Part shown: positions 14,001-61,439 of the stretch, one piece after another
Numbering within the stretch: the first letter of the stretch is position 1
Layout of the letters: the number at the start of each line of letters is the position of its first letter
NCBI GenBank assembly: GCA_024760905.1
Contig: CM045729.1
Location: forward strand, 3,175,163 to 3,239,162
Reading direction: 5' to 3'
From: Plotosus lineatus
Lineage: Eukaryota; Chordata; Actinopteri; Siluriformes; Plotosidae
DNA length: 64,000 nt
Made by a program: the position numbers and the translations under genes
Notes under the pieces: generated by a model
Database searches by the model: none
Told to the model about the DNA's origin: nothing
Seen by the model: the letters and a program-made list of their open reading frames with translations, nothing else

Positions 14001-15638
14001 TACCATCATGAGAGACACCAACACGCAGCCTAAAGTGAGTTGTGCACTCAGAGGTGTGTGTGACCTGTGACCTTCGAACTCTGCTCAGTACTGTTCAGAT
14101 TTTCTTTTTTGTGAACAGGTGGTGTTACGTCTGCTCTCCTTCCCCCCTGAATACTGGAACAGTCTCCTCGCTGCGGAGAGAGATCAGCCCCGATCTCACA
14201 CACACAGAGATCCGATGATCTCTTCAGTAGTACATTCCAACATCAGCCGCTCCACTCCACCTACAGATCGAGGTAAAAACGTGCCCTATAACTTTGATTT
14301 CAGGGTGTGGCTGTGGGGCTTTTTGGATGAGATTGTGGGGATCTTGAGGCATGACTGGGGATTTCAAGGTGGGAATTATTGGGTGTGACTGGGGCCTGGT
14401 CATTAGGATCTTGGGTGTGGCTATGGAAGTCCCAGAGTGTGGCTGTATGGAATTTTGGCTGAGGTTGGTGGGATCCTGAGGTATGACTGGAGATTTGGGC
14501 TGTGGGGATTATTGGGTATGACTGGGGTATTTGGAGGTATGTGGATTGTGAGGCCTGGTCATTGGGATTTTGGGTGTGGCCATGGAAACTTTGGGGTGTG
14601 GCTGAGGATTTTGGGTCCTGGTAATTATGATGCCGGGTCATGGCTATTTGGACTCGGACTTTTTTGGGTGTGGCTGTGGGGAATTTTGGGGTGTAAGGTA
14701 ACGTCCGTTTGGTTTTTTACACCCGAGCCATAGTGGCTCAGCAGGCTGGTGCCTATCCCCGGTTTCCGTATCATGAAGCAACTAGAAGTACAACTCCTCC
14801 TGGATGAGACGCCAGTCCATTGCAGGTTACCTTCCCAGTATATTTTTACTGGTACCCATTTATACTGCTGGGTGAACAGAGGCACACAGCCCAGGGCTCT
14901 TAGCACAGTGAGGGTCTAACTGGGATTTGAACACACAATCTCCTGATTGCAGCACCCTAACCACTACACCACCAGCCCCACAATTTTGGGGTGTGACTAT
15001 GTAAATTTGGTGTGCCGCTGTGGGAATCTTGGTTAAGTTCTAGTAACCATAATTAGCTAAATAATTGTGGTTTTCAAAGGCGGGCCATGTCTGTCACTGT
15101 CTATGGTGAGAGGGTGATGTAAAAGAACCATTGCTGACTTTCATAAAGAGGAGCTGCACAGTCGTCAGCGTGTTTCTGTCCCTTGCTAAAGGGTTGTGTC
15201 AGTAAGGGCATCGACCTAAAAACCTATGCCAAATCAAACGTGCGACTCGATTGGCTGTGGCGACTCCTGAAAAAGGGAAAAAGCCGAAAGGAAATCTCAT
15301 CAATTGTGTAATTAATTTTACCATCAACTAATTGAATTAAACTAGAGTGTAAAGCCTGATTTGCATAAACATCCGTGTGTTTAACAGATCGGATATTTAA
15401 ACCCATCACCTCTCCTGAGTTTACTAAATACAGCAGGGCTCCTGGAGGATCCTCCGGCAAGGGCAGGATCAAAACCCTGGGTGGTGCTTTCAACAATCCG
15501 TAAGACACACACACACACATCATCCTCTCAACCGCAGTCATTACCACCACACACCCATTTAATGGTACCCCGCTGTGTTTCAGACCCAAACCAAAACCTG
15601 AACCAGTCAAAAAGAAGTTCTTTACATCACCAAAGTGA
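2115..15638 (+). CDS. racgap1: Rac GTPase-activating protein 1 (MgcRacGAP), full 16-exon gene
   Basis: RACGAP1 pairs with the kinesin MKLP1/KIF23 to form centralspindlin, which bundles the central spindle and controls Rho-family GTPases at the cleavage furrow. Coding exons: 2115-2196, 3914-4119, 4236-4372, 4677-4749, 4841-4897, 5020-5118, 5281-5416, 5549-5709, 10379-10540, 10695-10790, 11928-12126, 13598-13703, 13902-14034, 14119-14272, 15388-15499, 15584-15638. The phases join without conflict to give 655 residues, against 632 in human. Domains seen: N-terminal coiled coil (about 10-115), a poorly conserved basic/acidic linker, a C1 zinc finger (about 311-361; His311 then Cys324 and Cys327) and a RhoGAP domain (about 385-575) with the arginine finger in GLYRVPGG (Arg408). 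The C-terminus is [11 protein letters not shown]. The start ATG has A at -3 and G at +4. The gene looks intact. Identification is by family recall. Confidence 0.95.
2233..2307. repeat. (TA)n(TG)n microsatellite
   Basis: About 25 TA units followed by about 10 TG units in racgap1 intron 1, directly beside the following SINE. Confidence 0.95.
2310..2612 (-). mobile_element. Composite tRNA-derived SINE, minus strand
   Basis: Read on the minus strand, it starts with a tRNA-like head (box B-like GGGTTCAAGCCCC near 2558-2572) and passes into the body word TAACTGGGTTATCAAAGG found in many copies here. It ends with the tail of the Mermaid-like SINE (GTCCAGGGTGTACTCTGCCC ... AGGATTAAGCAG). It is therefore a chimera of two SINE types, as is the copy at 61019. 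Confidence 0.7.
2716..3075. repeat. CTGT/CTGA minisatellite
   Basis: Tandem CTGTCTGT, CTGACTGTGTGT and CTGTGTGACTGT words in racgap1 intron 1, with a higher-order unit of about 60-90 bases visible twice. No gene. Confidence 0.9.
3129..3169. repeat. Poly(C) run plus (CA)n
   Basis: A run of about 22 C is followed by about ten CA units. Such a homopolymer is assembly- and sequencing-error-prone. Confidence 0.9.
3440..3716 (-). mobile_element. RTE-type LINE, 5'-truncated 3' fragment
   Basis: The minus strand encodes the C-terminal tail of the RTE ORF ([20 protein letters not shown] ... [14 protein letters not shown]) and runs into the 3' end GGCGACCCCTGAAGGGAA. It is 5'-truncated inside the coding region, the usual fate of target-primed reverse transcription. 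It lies in racgap1 intron 1, antisense to the gene. Confidence 0.85.
3914..4119 (+). CDS. racgap1: racgap1 coding exon 2
   Basis: Encodes residues 28-96 ([20 protein letters not shown] ... [20 protein letters not shown]), the strongly conserved N-terminal coiled coil that in the family mediates dimerisation and MKLP1 contact. Exon end CTG|GTGCGA was chosen because the next exon resumes with ERQMLL, matching the family. The in-frame stop shortly downstream is intronic. Confidence 0.92.
4236..4372 (+). CDS. racgap1: racgap1 coding exon 3
   Basis: Encodes residues 97-142 ([20 protein letters not shown] ... [10 protein letters not shown]), the end of the coiled coil and the start of the linker. 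Acceptor TTTACAG, donor CG|GTACAC, phase 2. Confidence 0.9.
4377..4676 (+). repeat. racgap1 intron 3 with (TG)n tract
   Basis: The intron contains about 78 bases of TG repeats with TATG interruptions (about 4534-4612). The rest is unremarkable. Confidence 0.85.
4677..4749 (+). CDS. racgap1: racgap1 coding exon 4
   Basis: Encodes residues 142-166, [19 protein letters not shown] then RTDDDL, the conserved serine-rich segment (human [20 protein letters not shown]). Known RACGAP1 phosphoregulation falls in this region; the serines are conserved here. Confidence 0.93.
4841..4897 (+). CDS. racgap1: racgap1 coding exon 5
   Basis: Encodes [19 protein letters not shown] (167-185), the start of the basic linker. 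Acceptor GGTAG, donor AGA|GTGAGC. Both junctions are phase 0. Confidence 0.85.
5020..5118 (+). CDS. racgap1: racgap1 coding exon 6
   Basis: Encodes 33 residues (186-218), starting [20 protein letters not shown], Arg/Lys/Ser-rich linker. Acceptor ACTCAG, donor AAG|GTGGGT. An internal alternative donor (CAAG|GTGGAC) exists but would break the frame. Low conservation makes the exact extent less sure. Confidence 0.75.
5281..5416 (+). CDS. racgap1: racgap1 coding exon 7
   Basis: Encodes residues 219-264 ([20 protein letters not shown] ...), matching the family segment AKTTVTVPNDGG. Donor AGCG|GTGAGA, phase 1. Confidence 0.88.
5495..5540. repeat. (TG)n microsatellite
   Basis: About 23 uninterrupted TG units end just 9 bases before racgap1 exon 8, so this array sits inside the 3' splice-site region. 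Confidence 0.95.
5549..5709 (+). CDS. racgap1: racgap1 coding exon 8
   Basis: Encodes residues 264-317, an acidic linker ending ...[12 protein letters not shown]. The last residues supply the first zinc ligand (His311) of the C1 domain, so the finger is split by intron 8. Donor ACC|GTACAA, phase 0, joins directly to [10 protein letters not shown] in exon 9. Confidence 0.88.
5770..6066. repeat. Pyrimidine-rich minisatellite, left block (racgap1 intron 8)
   Basis: CT-rich units of about 25-30 bases containing TTTACTCCTCCCTGTCC. The array is continuous in type with 6453-10115 and is interrupted by an RTE fragment. Confidence 0.9.
6070..6452 (+). mobile_element. RTE-type LINE 3' fragment within the minisatellite
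   Basis: The plus strand encodes [20 protein letters not shown] ... [16 protein letters not shown] and ends with the 3' tail TGGCGACCCCTGAAGGGAAA. It is 5'-truncated. It sits between two blocks of the same CT-rich array, so it either inserted into the array or the array expanded around it. Confidence 0.88.
6453..10115. repeat. 3.7-kb pyrimidine-rich minisatellite (racgap1 intron 8)
   Basis: More than a hundred degenerate units of roughly 25-30 bases on the theme TTTACTCCTCCCTGTCC followed by CTCTCTCTT. Higher-order duplications occur; a block of about 235 bases at about 6900 recurs at about 7140. Leucine/proline/serine-rich open frames of 350-580 codons in all three forward frames arise because the unit lacks stop codons. 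The transcribed RNA is almost pure C/U, the opposite strand almost pure G/A. Confidence 0.95.
10379..10540 (+). CDS. racgap1: racgap1 coding exon 9 (C1 zinc finger)
   Basis: Encodes residues 318-371: [20 protein letters not shown] then [18 protein letters not shown]. The CxxC, CxxC and HxxC pairs of a C1 (phorbol-ester/lipid-type) finger are all present. In the family this domain helps membrane anchoring at the furrow. Acceptor CACAG, donor GCG|GTAACA. Confidence 0.95.
10541..10594. repeat. (CA)n microsatellite in intron 9
   Basis: CA repeats with CGCA interruptions begin right after the exon 9 donor. Confidence 0.9.
10695..10790 (+). CDS. racgap1: racgap1 coding exon 10
   Basis: Encodes residues 372-403, [20 protein letters not shown] then [12 protein letters not shown], the entry to the RhoGAP domain. 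Donor GAG|GTAAAC. Confidence 0.95.
10915..11470. repeat. Interspersed repeat of unknown class in racgap1 intron 10
   Basis: Contains the teleost-repeat words CCATAATGAGCATCACCC, GGTTGCAAGAAAAACTCCCT and AAGAAACCTTGAGAGGAACC, which I recall as a common fish interspersed repeat without being able to name the class. Two copies of a segment of about 60 bases (AGTCATGTTC ... CTTCATCAG) lie at about 11236 and 11407. Confidence 0.5.
11928..12126 (+). CDS. racgap1: racgap1 coding exon 11 (RhoGAP core, arginine finger)
   Basis: Encodes residues 404-470: [20 protein letters not shown] ... [17 protein letters not shown]. The arginine of GLYR is the catalytic finger that stabilises GTP hydrolysis in RhoGAPs. 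The [11 protein letters not shown] helix is the typical GTPase-binding segment. Donor GCAG|GTAACA, phase 1. Confidence 0.96.
12385..12535 (+). mobile_element. Degenerate SINE remnant in racgap1 intron 11
   Basis: Carries GTTTCCTCCCACAGTCCAA and a decayed tRNA-like head, matching the middle of the Mermaid-like SINE at 598. The remainder of intron 11 (12536-13597) shows no gene; it has scattered GTGTGGCTT words only. Confidence 0.5.
13598..13703 (+). CDS. racgap1: racgap1 coding exon 12
   Basis: Encodes residues 470-505: [20 protein letters not shown] then [16 protein letters not shown], the central RhoGAP helices. The acceptor follows a poly-T tract. Ends in phase 2 at AG|GTGACA. Confidence 0.95.
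13902..14034 (+). CDS. racgap1: racgap1 coding exon 13
   Basis: Encodes residues 505-549: [20 protein letters not shown] then [26 protein letters not shown] is the conserved RhoGAP motif with the structurally important Asn. Donor AAA|GTGAGT. Confidence 0.96.
14119..14272 (+). CDS. racgap1: racgap1 coding exon 14
   Basis: Encodes residues 550-601: [20 protein letters not shown] and a Ser/Thr-rich tail, the end of the RhoGAP fold. Acceptor AACAG, donor CGAG|GTAAAA, phase 1. Confidence 0.95.
14285..14720. repeat. GT-rich minisatellite in racgap1 intron 14
   Basis: Degenerate tandem units on the theme GGGTGTGGCTGTGGGG and GGATTTTGGGTGTGGC. A remnant continues after the adjacent SINE (about 14985-15045). 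Confidence 0.75.
14722..14984 (-). mobile_element. tRNA-derived SINE of a distinct family, minus strand
   Basis: The minus strand begins with GGCTGGTGGTGTAGTGGTTA (box A-like) and GTTCAAATCCCAG (box B-like), followed by a body unrelated to the SINEs at 35077 or 598. It is inserted in the GT-rich minisatellite. Confidence 0.7.
15063..15297 (+). mobile_element. SINE body plus RTE-like 3' tail, head missing
   Basis: Carries the body words GGGCCATGTCTGTCACTGTC and AAGAACCATTGCTGACTTTC and the tail GGCTGTGGCGACTCCTGAAA then AGCCGAAAGGAAA. It is the same family as the full copy at 35077-35426, 5'-truncated. Confidence 0.8.
15388..15499 (+). CDS. racgap1: racgap1 coding exon 15
   Basis: Encodes residues 601-638: [20 protein letters not shown] then [17 protein letters not shown], matching the family LGPVTTPE and GSKSKSATNLG segments. 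The frame is fixed by the flanking phases. Donor CC|GTAAGA. Confidence 0.9.
15584..15638 (+). CDS. racgap1: racgap1 terminal coding exon 16
   Basis: Encodes [18 protein letters not shown] and stop TGA at 15636-15638. The end resembles the family terminus NFFASPMLK. Acceptor TTTCAG. Confidence 0.92.
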
Positions 15639-15660
15639 GAAACACAGGCGTGCGTGTGTT

Positions 15661-15698
<38 letters not shown>

Positions 15699-15833
15699 AG
15701 TGTGGTGTTGCACTATATGTTGCTGTAATGCTGTGTCTTTAGTCTGATCGTGTGACTCCACATTTTGCTCTCAATGATCAAGCTGTAATGTATTGATGCA
15801 CCCTTTAACAGTGTTATAGTCACACAGATCATG

Positions 15834-15881
<48 letters not shown>

Positions 15882-16030
15882 ATGTCAGGTGGTTTAATGC
15901 ATCATATAATCATTTTTAATGTTAAACATGTCAATCACAGGGTGGACTTCTGCACGGTTTTTTGTTTTTTTTAAATCAGGGTGAGCACTGTATAAAAATA
16001 TAATATAAATAAACAATGAGCATGGAGATG
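15639..16030 (+). promoter_or_regulatory. racgap1 3' UTR with candidate poly(A) signal
   Basis: An AATAAA at 16008-16013 lies 370 bases after the stop and is the first canonical signal seen. Two TG microsatellites (about 15660-15694 and 15840-15879) lie inside the presumptive UTR. Confidence 0.55.
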
Positions 16031-16099
16031 TGTCCGAGTTCTGTTTGTCATTAATCGTCTCGGGTACATGGTACATGGCATTGTTGCAGGCGAGTTTGT

Positions 16100-16980
16100 T
16101 TATTTATTTATTACAATAGATGCTGTTTAAACTGTTTTTCAAACTTTTGAGATGAAGGCCAAAAAAGTAAAAATGGTCCATTTTTATCGAAATTTGGATT
16201 TTTGCATAAACTATTAAAACAAGTGTTCGACTATCACTTGCTCACGTGAAATCGACTAAAACTCACTAAAAATGTCTTTTTTTTTCCCCCATTTTTCTGA
16301 TGAGTACCCTCATAAAACTAGATAAAAACAGTAGCAAACTTACCGGTTTTCTTTGCAATTATTCACCAAGTTTGGTACAAGACACACTATAATCCATACA
16401 CCAGAAGAACGGCCATGAAGTCGTCTCTCCATTTTGGATACTGTTTTAATCTTAAAATGCCGTTTCAGCGAATAAAATAAAGGTTATAAAGACGATATGC
16501 TCGTAAACAATGTAGGCTAGTTGCTAAGGAAGATCTGAAACGAGCACCCTGATTGGTCAGCTCGGGCTTGCACATGCGCAGTGCCCGTCACACGTTAACT
16601 TCCGGTTTACTTCCTGACTCTAGTCATGTTGAATTTATCTCCGACATTCTCTCCAATAACAGTAAGTTAGTTTATTTATAAGATTGTGAATACACATAAT
16701 TTCTGGAAAAGGAGAGTGAAATGTCATCTGTGATGTCTAGCAGCATTCGTATAGATGTTAAATTCGACGTGAGAATTGGGCTTTGAAGATGCCAGAATGC
16801 TTCACGTTCTTGAAGATTATTTTGCCGGTGAGTATTTTTCTTTGCATGCAAAATTCAATGATGGAACTTTTTTGATGATTTAATTTGTGTGTAATCTTGT
16901 CTGGACTGGACATGCTGGATCGTGGGTTGTTTAGTTTTGTACGAAAATAGGTTAAGACCTGAAAATTACTTAAATGTTTC
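16100..16980. other. Intergenic DNA between the two convergent genes, unassigned
   Basis: AT-rich single-copy-looking sequence with no recognisable gene or named repeat. ACATGCGCAG and CTTCCGGTTTACTTCC words near 16570-16615 resemble promoter-type GC elements. They precede the acidic reading frame at 16984. Confidence 0.4.
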
Positions 16981-16983
16981 ATA

Positions 16984-17220
16984 CCTTTTACATACGAACA
17001 AACTGATGTTGTTGATGATGATGATGCCTGCTGTGTTGATGAAGATTTTGATGTTGAAGAAGAGGCATCTGTTCATAAAAGTGTGATGACTGGTGTTTGT
17101 GAAGATGATGTGATTTTATCTGCTGAGCAGGATATAGATGAAGATGACGATGCTGAGGGCGGAGTTGATGAAGCTTACTTGTATAAAGAGATCAGAGAGT
17201 TTTGTTATATGGTTTTCTTA
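16984..17220 (+). other. Orphan acidic reading frame, unknown
   Basis: A plus-strand frame without stops reads IPFTYEQTDVVDDDDACCVD and continues very Asp/Glu-rich (DEDFDVEEEASVHKS, DIDEDDDAEGGVDEAYLYKE) until the (TA)n tract. Acidic bias is not explained by a simple repeat. It lies between the 3' ends of racgap1 and gmppa. It could be an exon of an unrecognised transposon protein or decayed gene. No function is assigned. Confidence 0.3.
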
Positions 17221-17222
17221 TC

Positions 17223-17227
<5 letters not shown>

Positions 17228-17308
<81 letters not shown>
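17228..17308. repeat. (TA)n microsatellite
   Basis: About 40 uninterrupted TA units. The following stretch to 18300 contains no recognisable gene. Confidence 0.95.
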
Positions 17309-17311
<3 letters not shown>

Positions 17312-17917
17312 ATTTATATATATTATTTTTCTTAATTTCAGTGTGATTGTTTGAACCTGACAGTGTTTTTTTTTTTTCAGTCAGTATCATCGAAGGCATT
17401 TGAACCTTTATATAATGGTCGAAAAGATACATACTGATCTTATTAGAATAAACAGAAATGTTAATTTTTGGGGGTTACCACGGTGACTGATGGGTTTAAA
17501 AAGGGCGTGTCAGATTAAAATGAGAATGATTTCTCTCATCATCTCTTCCTAGACATGTTTTCTAAAAGTTTATATGGCTGAGGTGCAGAAAAATGTTTGG
17601 TTGCTAAGGACTAATGATGTTGGAAGAAGTGCAATCTTTGTGCTCATTTTTCTCTAAAACGTCTTTTGAATTTTTTAGTTGAATTCTGACACAAGAAATG
17701 GAATAGCTCGCTCAGTTTTCAAGGTATTGACAAACTTTTTGCTGTATTTTGCAGCTTTGGGCCTCCTCGCTCTGACTGTGTAAACATCTCATTTTTGGAC
17801 CCAAGAGCCTACTTTCAGTGGAGTGGCTCGCATGTAAGCATGATTTGAATTCCTGTGTTTTTGTTTATGCTCTGTTCTGAATAATTATCACCTTCAGTGC
17901 TGCAGCGAAATATTGCG

Positions 17918-17923
17918 TTTAAT
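17918..17923 (-). promoter_or_regulatory. Weak candidate gmppa poly(A) signal
   Basis: ATTAAA on the minus strand about 400 bases past the gmppa stop codon; no AATAAA was noticed closer. Low confidence. Confidence 0.25.
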
Positions 17924-18319
17924 TTTCTAGAAAACCACCACGAGAAGCATTCAGAGCCCATTGCGACTCGAGCTGTGACTTCTTCTCATCGATCAGCCCG
18001 CTGTGTGTGATGAGCAGCATCCCCTCGTTGTCGCACGAGTTCGTCACACGGCGAATTGTTTACCGATTTCACTACATATGCAGAATTAAATGTAAAAATT
18101 AAAGTAAGAGACTATTATATAAAGTGATGAATGGTGCGAGCTCCACAAACTGCGTCAGTACCGGAACCAGACCCGAAGTCTCGGTGAACCAGAATAAAGT
18201 ACCAAAAACGAGGTCATGTTTCCGGACAGCTTTATATCCAAATACCTTGCCTCACACCGGACAGGACACCAACATGTGAACAGCACAGGGATCTGTGATC
18301 AGTAACGGACATGCGGCTG

Positions 18320-58192
<39,873 letters not shown>

Positions 58193-58730
58193 GCTGACAC
58201 ACTTGCAGTCTGATATAAACAATAAATAAAATTATACTAACACACTGTAACAGTAAGACTCGCTTTATTAATGAATTTAATCAACTTGTACAGATAATCA
58301 TTTCCACTCCGTCTCTGTTCTAGTCACAACTTCCGCCATCAACCAACGAGGTTTGAGATGTCAAAATAAATCTTTCAAAATAAAAGTTTCAGCGTCAGCT
58401 CAGCCAGCAGCTGCTACCACGAGGACACGTCATAGCACGACCCTCGTTTGTCTCTTCTGCCTTCCAGAAATTCAGAAAATAGCTCATTTTGTGCGTAAAA
58501 TTGTATACTTTTTTTTTAATTTAAACATTTGTAATGTAATATATGCTCTATTGTAAATAAAATATTGGCTCAAGTAATTTAAAAGTCTTTTATTTTTCAT
58601 TGTATTCGTCCCAATTTGTCCAGAATTCGGGTTGTAGGTGCACACAGAAGTGTGAAAGGCGAAGTGAGTAAATTCATCCAGAAAACCTGAAGGGACGGCC
58701 CTGAAGGCAGCTGGGGACTGAGCCAAATGA
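58193..58730. other. Region upstream of gmppa exon 1, nothing certain
   Basis: AT-rich DNA with no CpG island. It may be a 5' UTR intron. No gene or named repeat was recognised. Confidence 0.4.
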
Positions 58731-58732
58731 CC

Positions 58733-58905
58733 CATTGTGACTTTTGTAAAGGGTAGCTGCAAAGCCGTCAGTGTTTTTCTGTCCCTTGCTAAAAGGGTTG
58801 TGTCAGGAAGGGCATCCGATGCAAAAACCTATGCCAAATCAAACGTGCGAATTATTCGCTGTGGCGACACCTGATAAAGGGAAAAAGCCGAAAAGAAATC
58901 TCTCC
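58733..58905 (+). mobile_element. SINE tail (RTE-tailed family), 5'-truncated
   Basis: TGCAAAGCCGTCAGTG, GGAAGGGCATCCGATG and the tail ATTCGCTGTGGCGACACCTG match the 3' half of the 35077-35426 SINE. Confidence 0.75.
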
Positions 58906-58995
58906 GTTCTATATAATTCCAGGTGGTTCTATCATGATTCAGCTTTTTCAGTGTATTTACTGACTTTTCAAAATATAAATCCATGCCTGGAAATA

Positions 58996-59684
58996 CAGTG
59001 GTACCTCACCTTACAAAATTAATCCGTTCCAGAGCCTTTTTCTTAACCTGTATTTTTCGTAAATTGAACCGCATTTTACATGTAATACGTGTGATTCGTT
59101 CCAAGGACTCCAATACTACCCCCTAAACCCTTTAAAAATTATTAAAGCACAGCTTTTAAGACCTCCTTCTGCATCAATATCGTACCGATGGTAGACGGGT
59201 TTGGCCATATTCCTTTGCGACATCACTCAACCGCATTCCACGAGCCCTCTTCTTCTTTTCACTCGCACCGGAGATCACACGCGTGTGTGTTAGTGTGCGC
59301 GCGTGTTGACCATGTCTTCTTAGCAGAGTTATAATCTTACAAATGTTTATGGAAGGTTAAAAGCCAGTAACTCTGTACTTTACACGAAAAGCATTATGGG
59401 AGATGCACCTCCATAATAGCCAGTGGGAGGGAGCTGCGTCATCCCTCCTAGCCAATGGGAGACCAGCGGGGCATGATGTTGGGAGATAGCCAATGAGAGG
59501 CCAGCGGGGCAGGATGTTGGGACATGAGTCAGTGGGAGAGCAAGTCATGCATTGTTTTAATGTTTGAATGCTGCGTTTCGTAAGGACAACTTGTTTTGTA
59601 TACAGAGACAAAAAATGTATTAAAATGTTTTTCGTAAACTGGATTTTTCATATTCTGTGACTATCATAAGATGAGGTACCACTA
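58996..59684. mobile_element. Tigger-like MITE, 689 bp, TA-flanked
   Basis: Ends CAGTGGTACCTCACCTTA and TAAGATGAGGTACCACTA with TA on either side. The interior is AT-rich with GCCAGCGGGGCA repeats of about 45 bases (about 59450-59530). No transposase. Confidence 0.82.
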
Positions 59685-59749
59685 TATGTGAAAACATGTC
59701 ACATGATCACGCTATGATTTGCGCTCCCCGCCATTTCACAAGATTTGGA

Positions 59750-60090
59750 CACCGCCGACAGCTAAAGGAAGGTAGATGTGTTGTGTTAACAACTTTAGGT
59801 GTAATTCTGAATGGCAGCCTTATGCTGTCCTGGTCAACCAACACCTCCAGCCTGATTAAGAAAGACCATCAGTCCCTGTTCTTCTCGAGGACACTGAAGA
59901 AGAACCACCTGTCTGCTGACACCTTGGGTAACTTCTACTGCTACACTAAGAAAAGCATCCAGACCATCTGTGTTACAGTCTGATATAGAAATTGCTATGT
60001 CACAGATTTCAAGGCACTGTAGCGGGTGGTGAAAACTGCCCAACGCATCACATGGACTCCAATAAGACCTGGTAGAACAATAAGACCCGA
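59750..60090 (+). mobile_element. CR1/L2-superfamily LINE fragment
   Basis: The plus strand encodes GVILNGSLMLSWSTNTSSLI then KKDHQSLFFSRTLKKNHLSA and, after a stop, RVVKTAQRIT, the C-terminal part of a CR1/L2/Rex1-like reverse transcriptase ORF. Confidence 0.75.
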
Positions 60091-60095
60091 GAGGC

Positions 60096-60515
60096 CTCCT
60101 TTTTCAGCTGGACGGCCCCTTCACTGCAGGTGTCCACCACTGGGTTCGGGGGTTACCGCCACGGCAAGCTATAGGCTGCCGCCTCAGCAATGGAGGCACA
60201 AAACATGGCCCATTCAGTTTCAATGTCACCCGCCTCCTTCGGGACCTGGTTGTAGTTCTGCCGGATGTGGGAGTTAAAGGTCACTCTGTCAGGACACTCT
60301 GCCAAACCTTCCCAGGAGACCCTAACTACACACTGTGGCCTCCCAAGTCTGGAAGGCAGCCGCCCCCGCCATCGGAGCCAGCTCACCACCAGGTGGTGAT
60401 TGGTCGACAGTTCAGCTACTCTCTTCACCCGGGTGTCCAGAACATGAGGCCGCAAGTCCGGTGACACAACTACAGAGTCAAACACCAAACTGCGACCTAG
60501 GGTGTCCTGGTGCCA
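60096..60515 (-). mobile_element. LINE endonuclease-region fragment
   Basis: The minus strand encodes SLVFDSVVVSPDLRPHVLDT then RVKRVAELSTNHHLVVSWLR and EAGDIETEWAMFCASIAEAA. The AELSTNHHLVV motif is the end of an APE-type endonuclease domain of a non-RTE LINE. The adjacent reverse transcriptase is absent. Confidence 0.65.
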
Positions 60516-60525
60516 AGTGCACTTA

Positions 60526-60530
<5 letters not shown>

Positions 60531-60566
<36 letters not shown>
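60531..60566. repeat. (TA)n microsatellite
   Basis: About 18 TA units directly adjoining an RTE fragment. Confidence 0.95.
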
Positions 60567-60568
<2 letters not shown>

Positions 60569-60712
60569 GGTTTAGAAACAGTGGCCCTGGGGAAAAGACA
60601 GGAGGCAGAGCTGGAGGTAGCAGAGATGAAAATGTTGAGGTTCTCTTTGGGAGGAACGAGCATGGATAGGATCAGGAATGAGTACATCAGAGGGACAGCA
60701 CATGTAAGATGA
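60567..60712 (+). mobile_element. RTE fragment, plus orientation
   Basis: Encodes [20 protein letters not shown] then [20 protein letters not shown] and IRGTAHVR. It is bounded by a (TA)n tract and by an inverted RTE fragment. Confidence 0.85.
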
Positions 60713-60723
60713 TAACACCTTCG

Positions 60724-61012
60724 CAAACAAGAAGGGGCTCAGAGCTGACCCTTGATGCAGTCCCACCTCCACCTTGAATTCGTCGGTCACGCCAACAGCA
60801 CACCTCACCACTGTCTTACATCTCTTATACATGTCCTGCACCACTCTAACATACTTCTCTGCCACTCCAGACTTCCTCATGCAATACCACAGTTCGTCTC
60901 TTGGCACCCTGTCATATGCTTTCTCCAGATCCATAAAGGCACAATGCAGTTCCCTCTGACCTTCTCTGGACTTCTCTATTAACATCCTCAAAGCAAACAT
61001 TGCATCAGATGA
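60724..61012 (-). mobile_element. RTE fragment, minus orientation
   Basis: The minus strand encodes [40 protein letters not shown] and [16 protein letters not shown]. Together with the adjacent plus-strand piece it forms an inverted junction, a pattern expected from twin priming or later inversion. Confidence 0.85.
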
Positions 61013-61018
61013 TTCACT

Positions 61019-61430
61019 GTGGCGGGGCAGTGGTGGTCTAGTGGTATAAGGCGCCGGATCGCTGATCCAAAGGTTGGTGGTTCGAGTCCCACTCTGCACA
61101 AGGTTGTCACCGTCCCCCCCAGTGGAGCTAACTGGGTTATCAAAGGCCGGCCATGTCTCTCACTATCTATGGTGTGAGGCATGTAAAAGAACCATTGCTG
61201 ACTTTCGACAAGAGTAGGCTGCAAAGCCGTCAGCGTGTTTCCGCCCTGCGATGGCCTGGCGAGTTGTCCAGGGTGTACTCTGCCCTCGCCCGAAGTTGGC
61301 TGGGATGGGCGCCAGCCTCCCCGAGACCCAAGTTAGGATTAAGCGGGTACAGAAAATGATGATGATGATTCGCTGTGGAGACTCTCGAGAAAAGGGAAAA
61401 AGCCGAAAAGAGAAGAGGAAGAAGCGGGTC
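61019..61430 (+). mobile_element. Full composite SINE with tRNA-like head and RTE-like tail
   Basis: Head GTGGTCTAGTGGTATAAGGC with box B GGTTCGAGTCCC (61079-61090), body AACTGGGTTATCAAAGGCCG, then a Mermaid-type segment GTCCAGGGTGTACTCTGCCC, and finally the tail GATTCGCTGTGGAGACTCTC and AAAGCCGAAAAG. It is a three-part mosaic. Confidence 0.85.
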
Positions 61431-61439
61431 AGGTTGGAA

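Noticed and set aside
15389..15520. Alternative frame of racgap1 exon 15 ([19 protein letters not shown])
   Set aside because: Phases from exons 14 and 16 require the frame reading [15 protein letters not shown], which also matches the family.
61025..61095. Possible tRNA gene on the plus strand
   Set aside because: Box A/B belong to the SINE head repeated elsewhere (32652, 35350-35422); not an independent tRNA gene.
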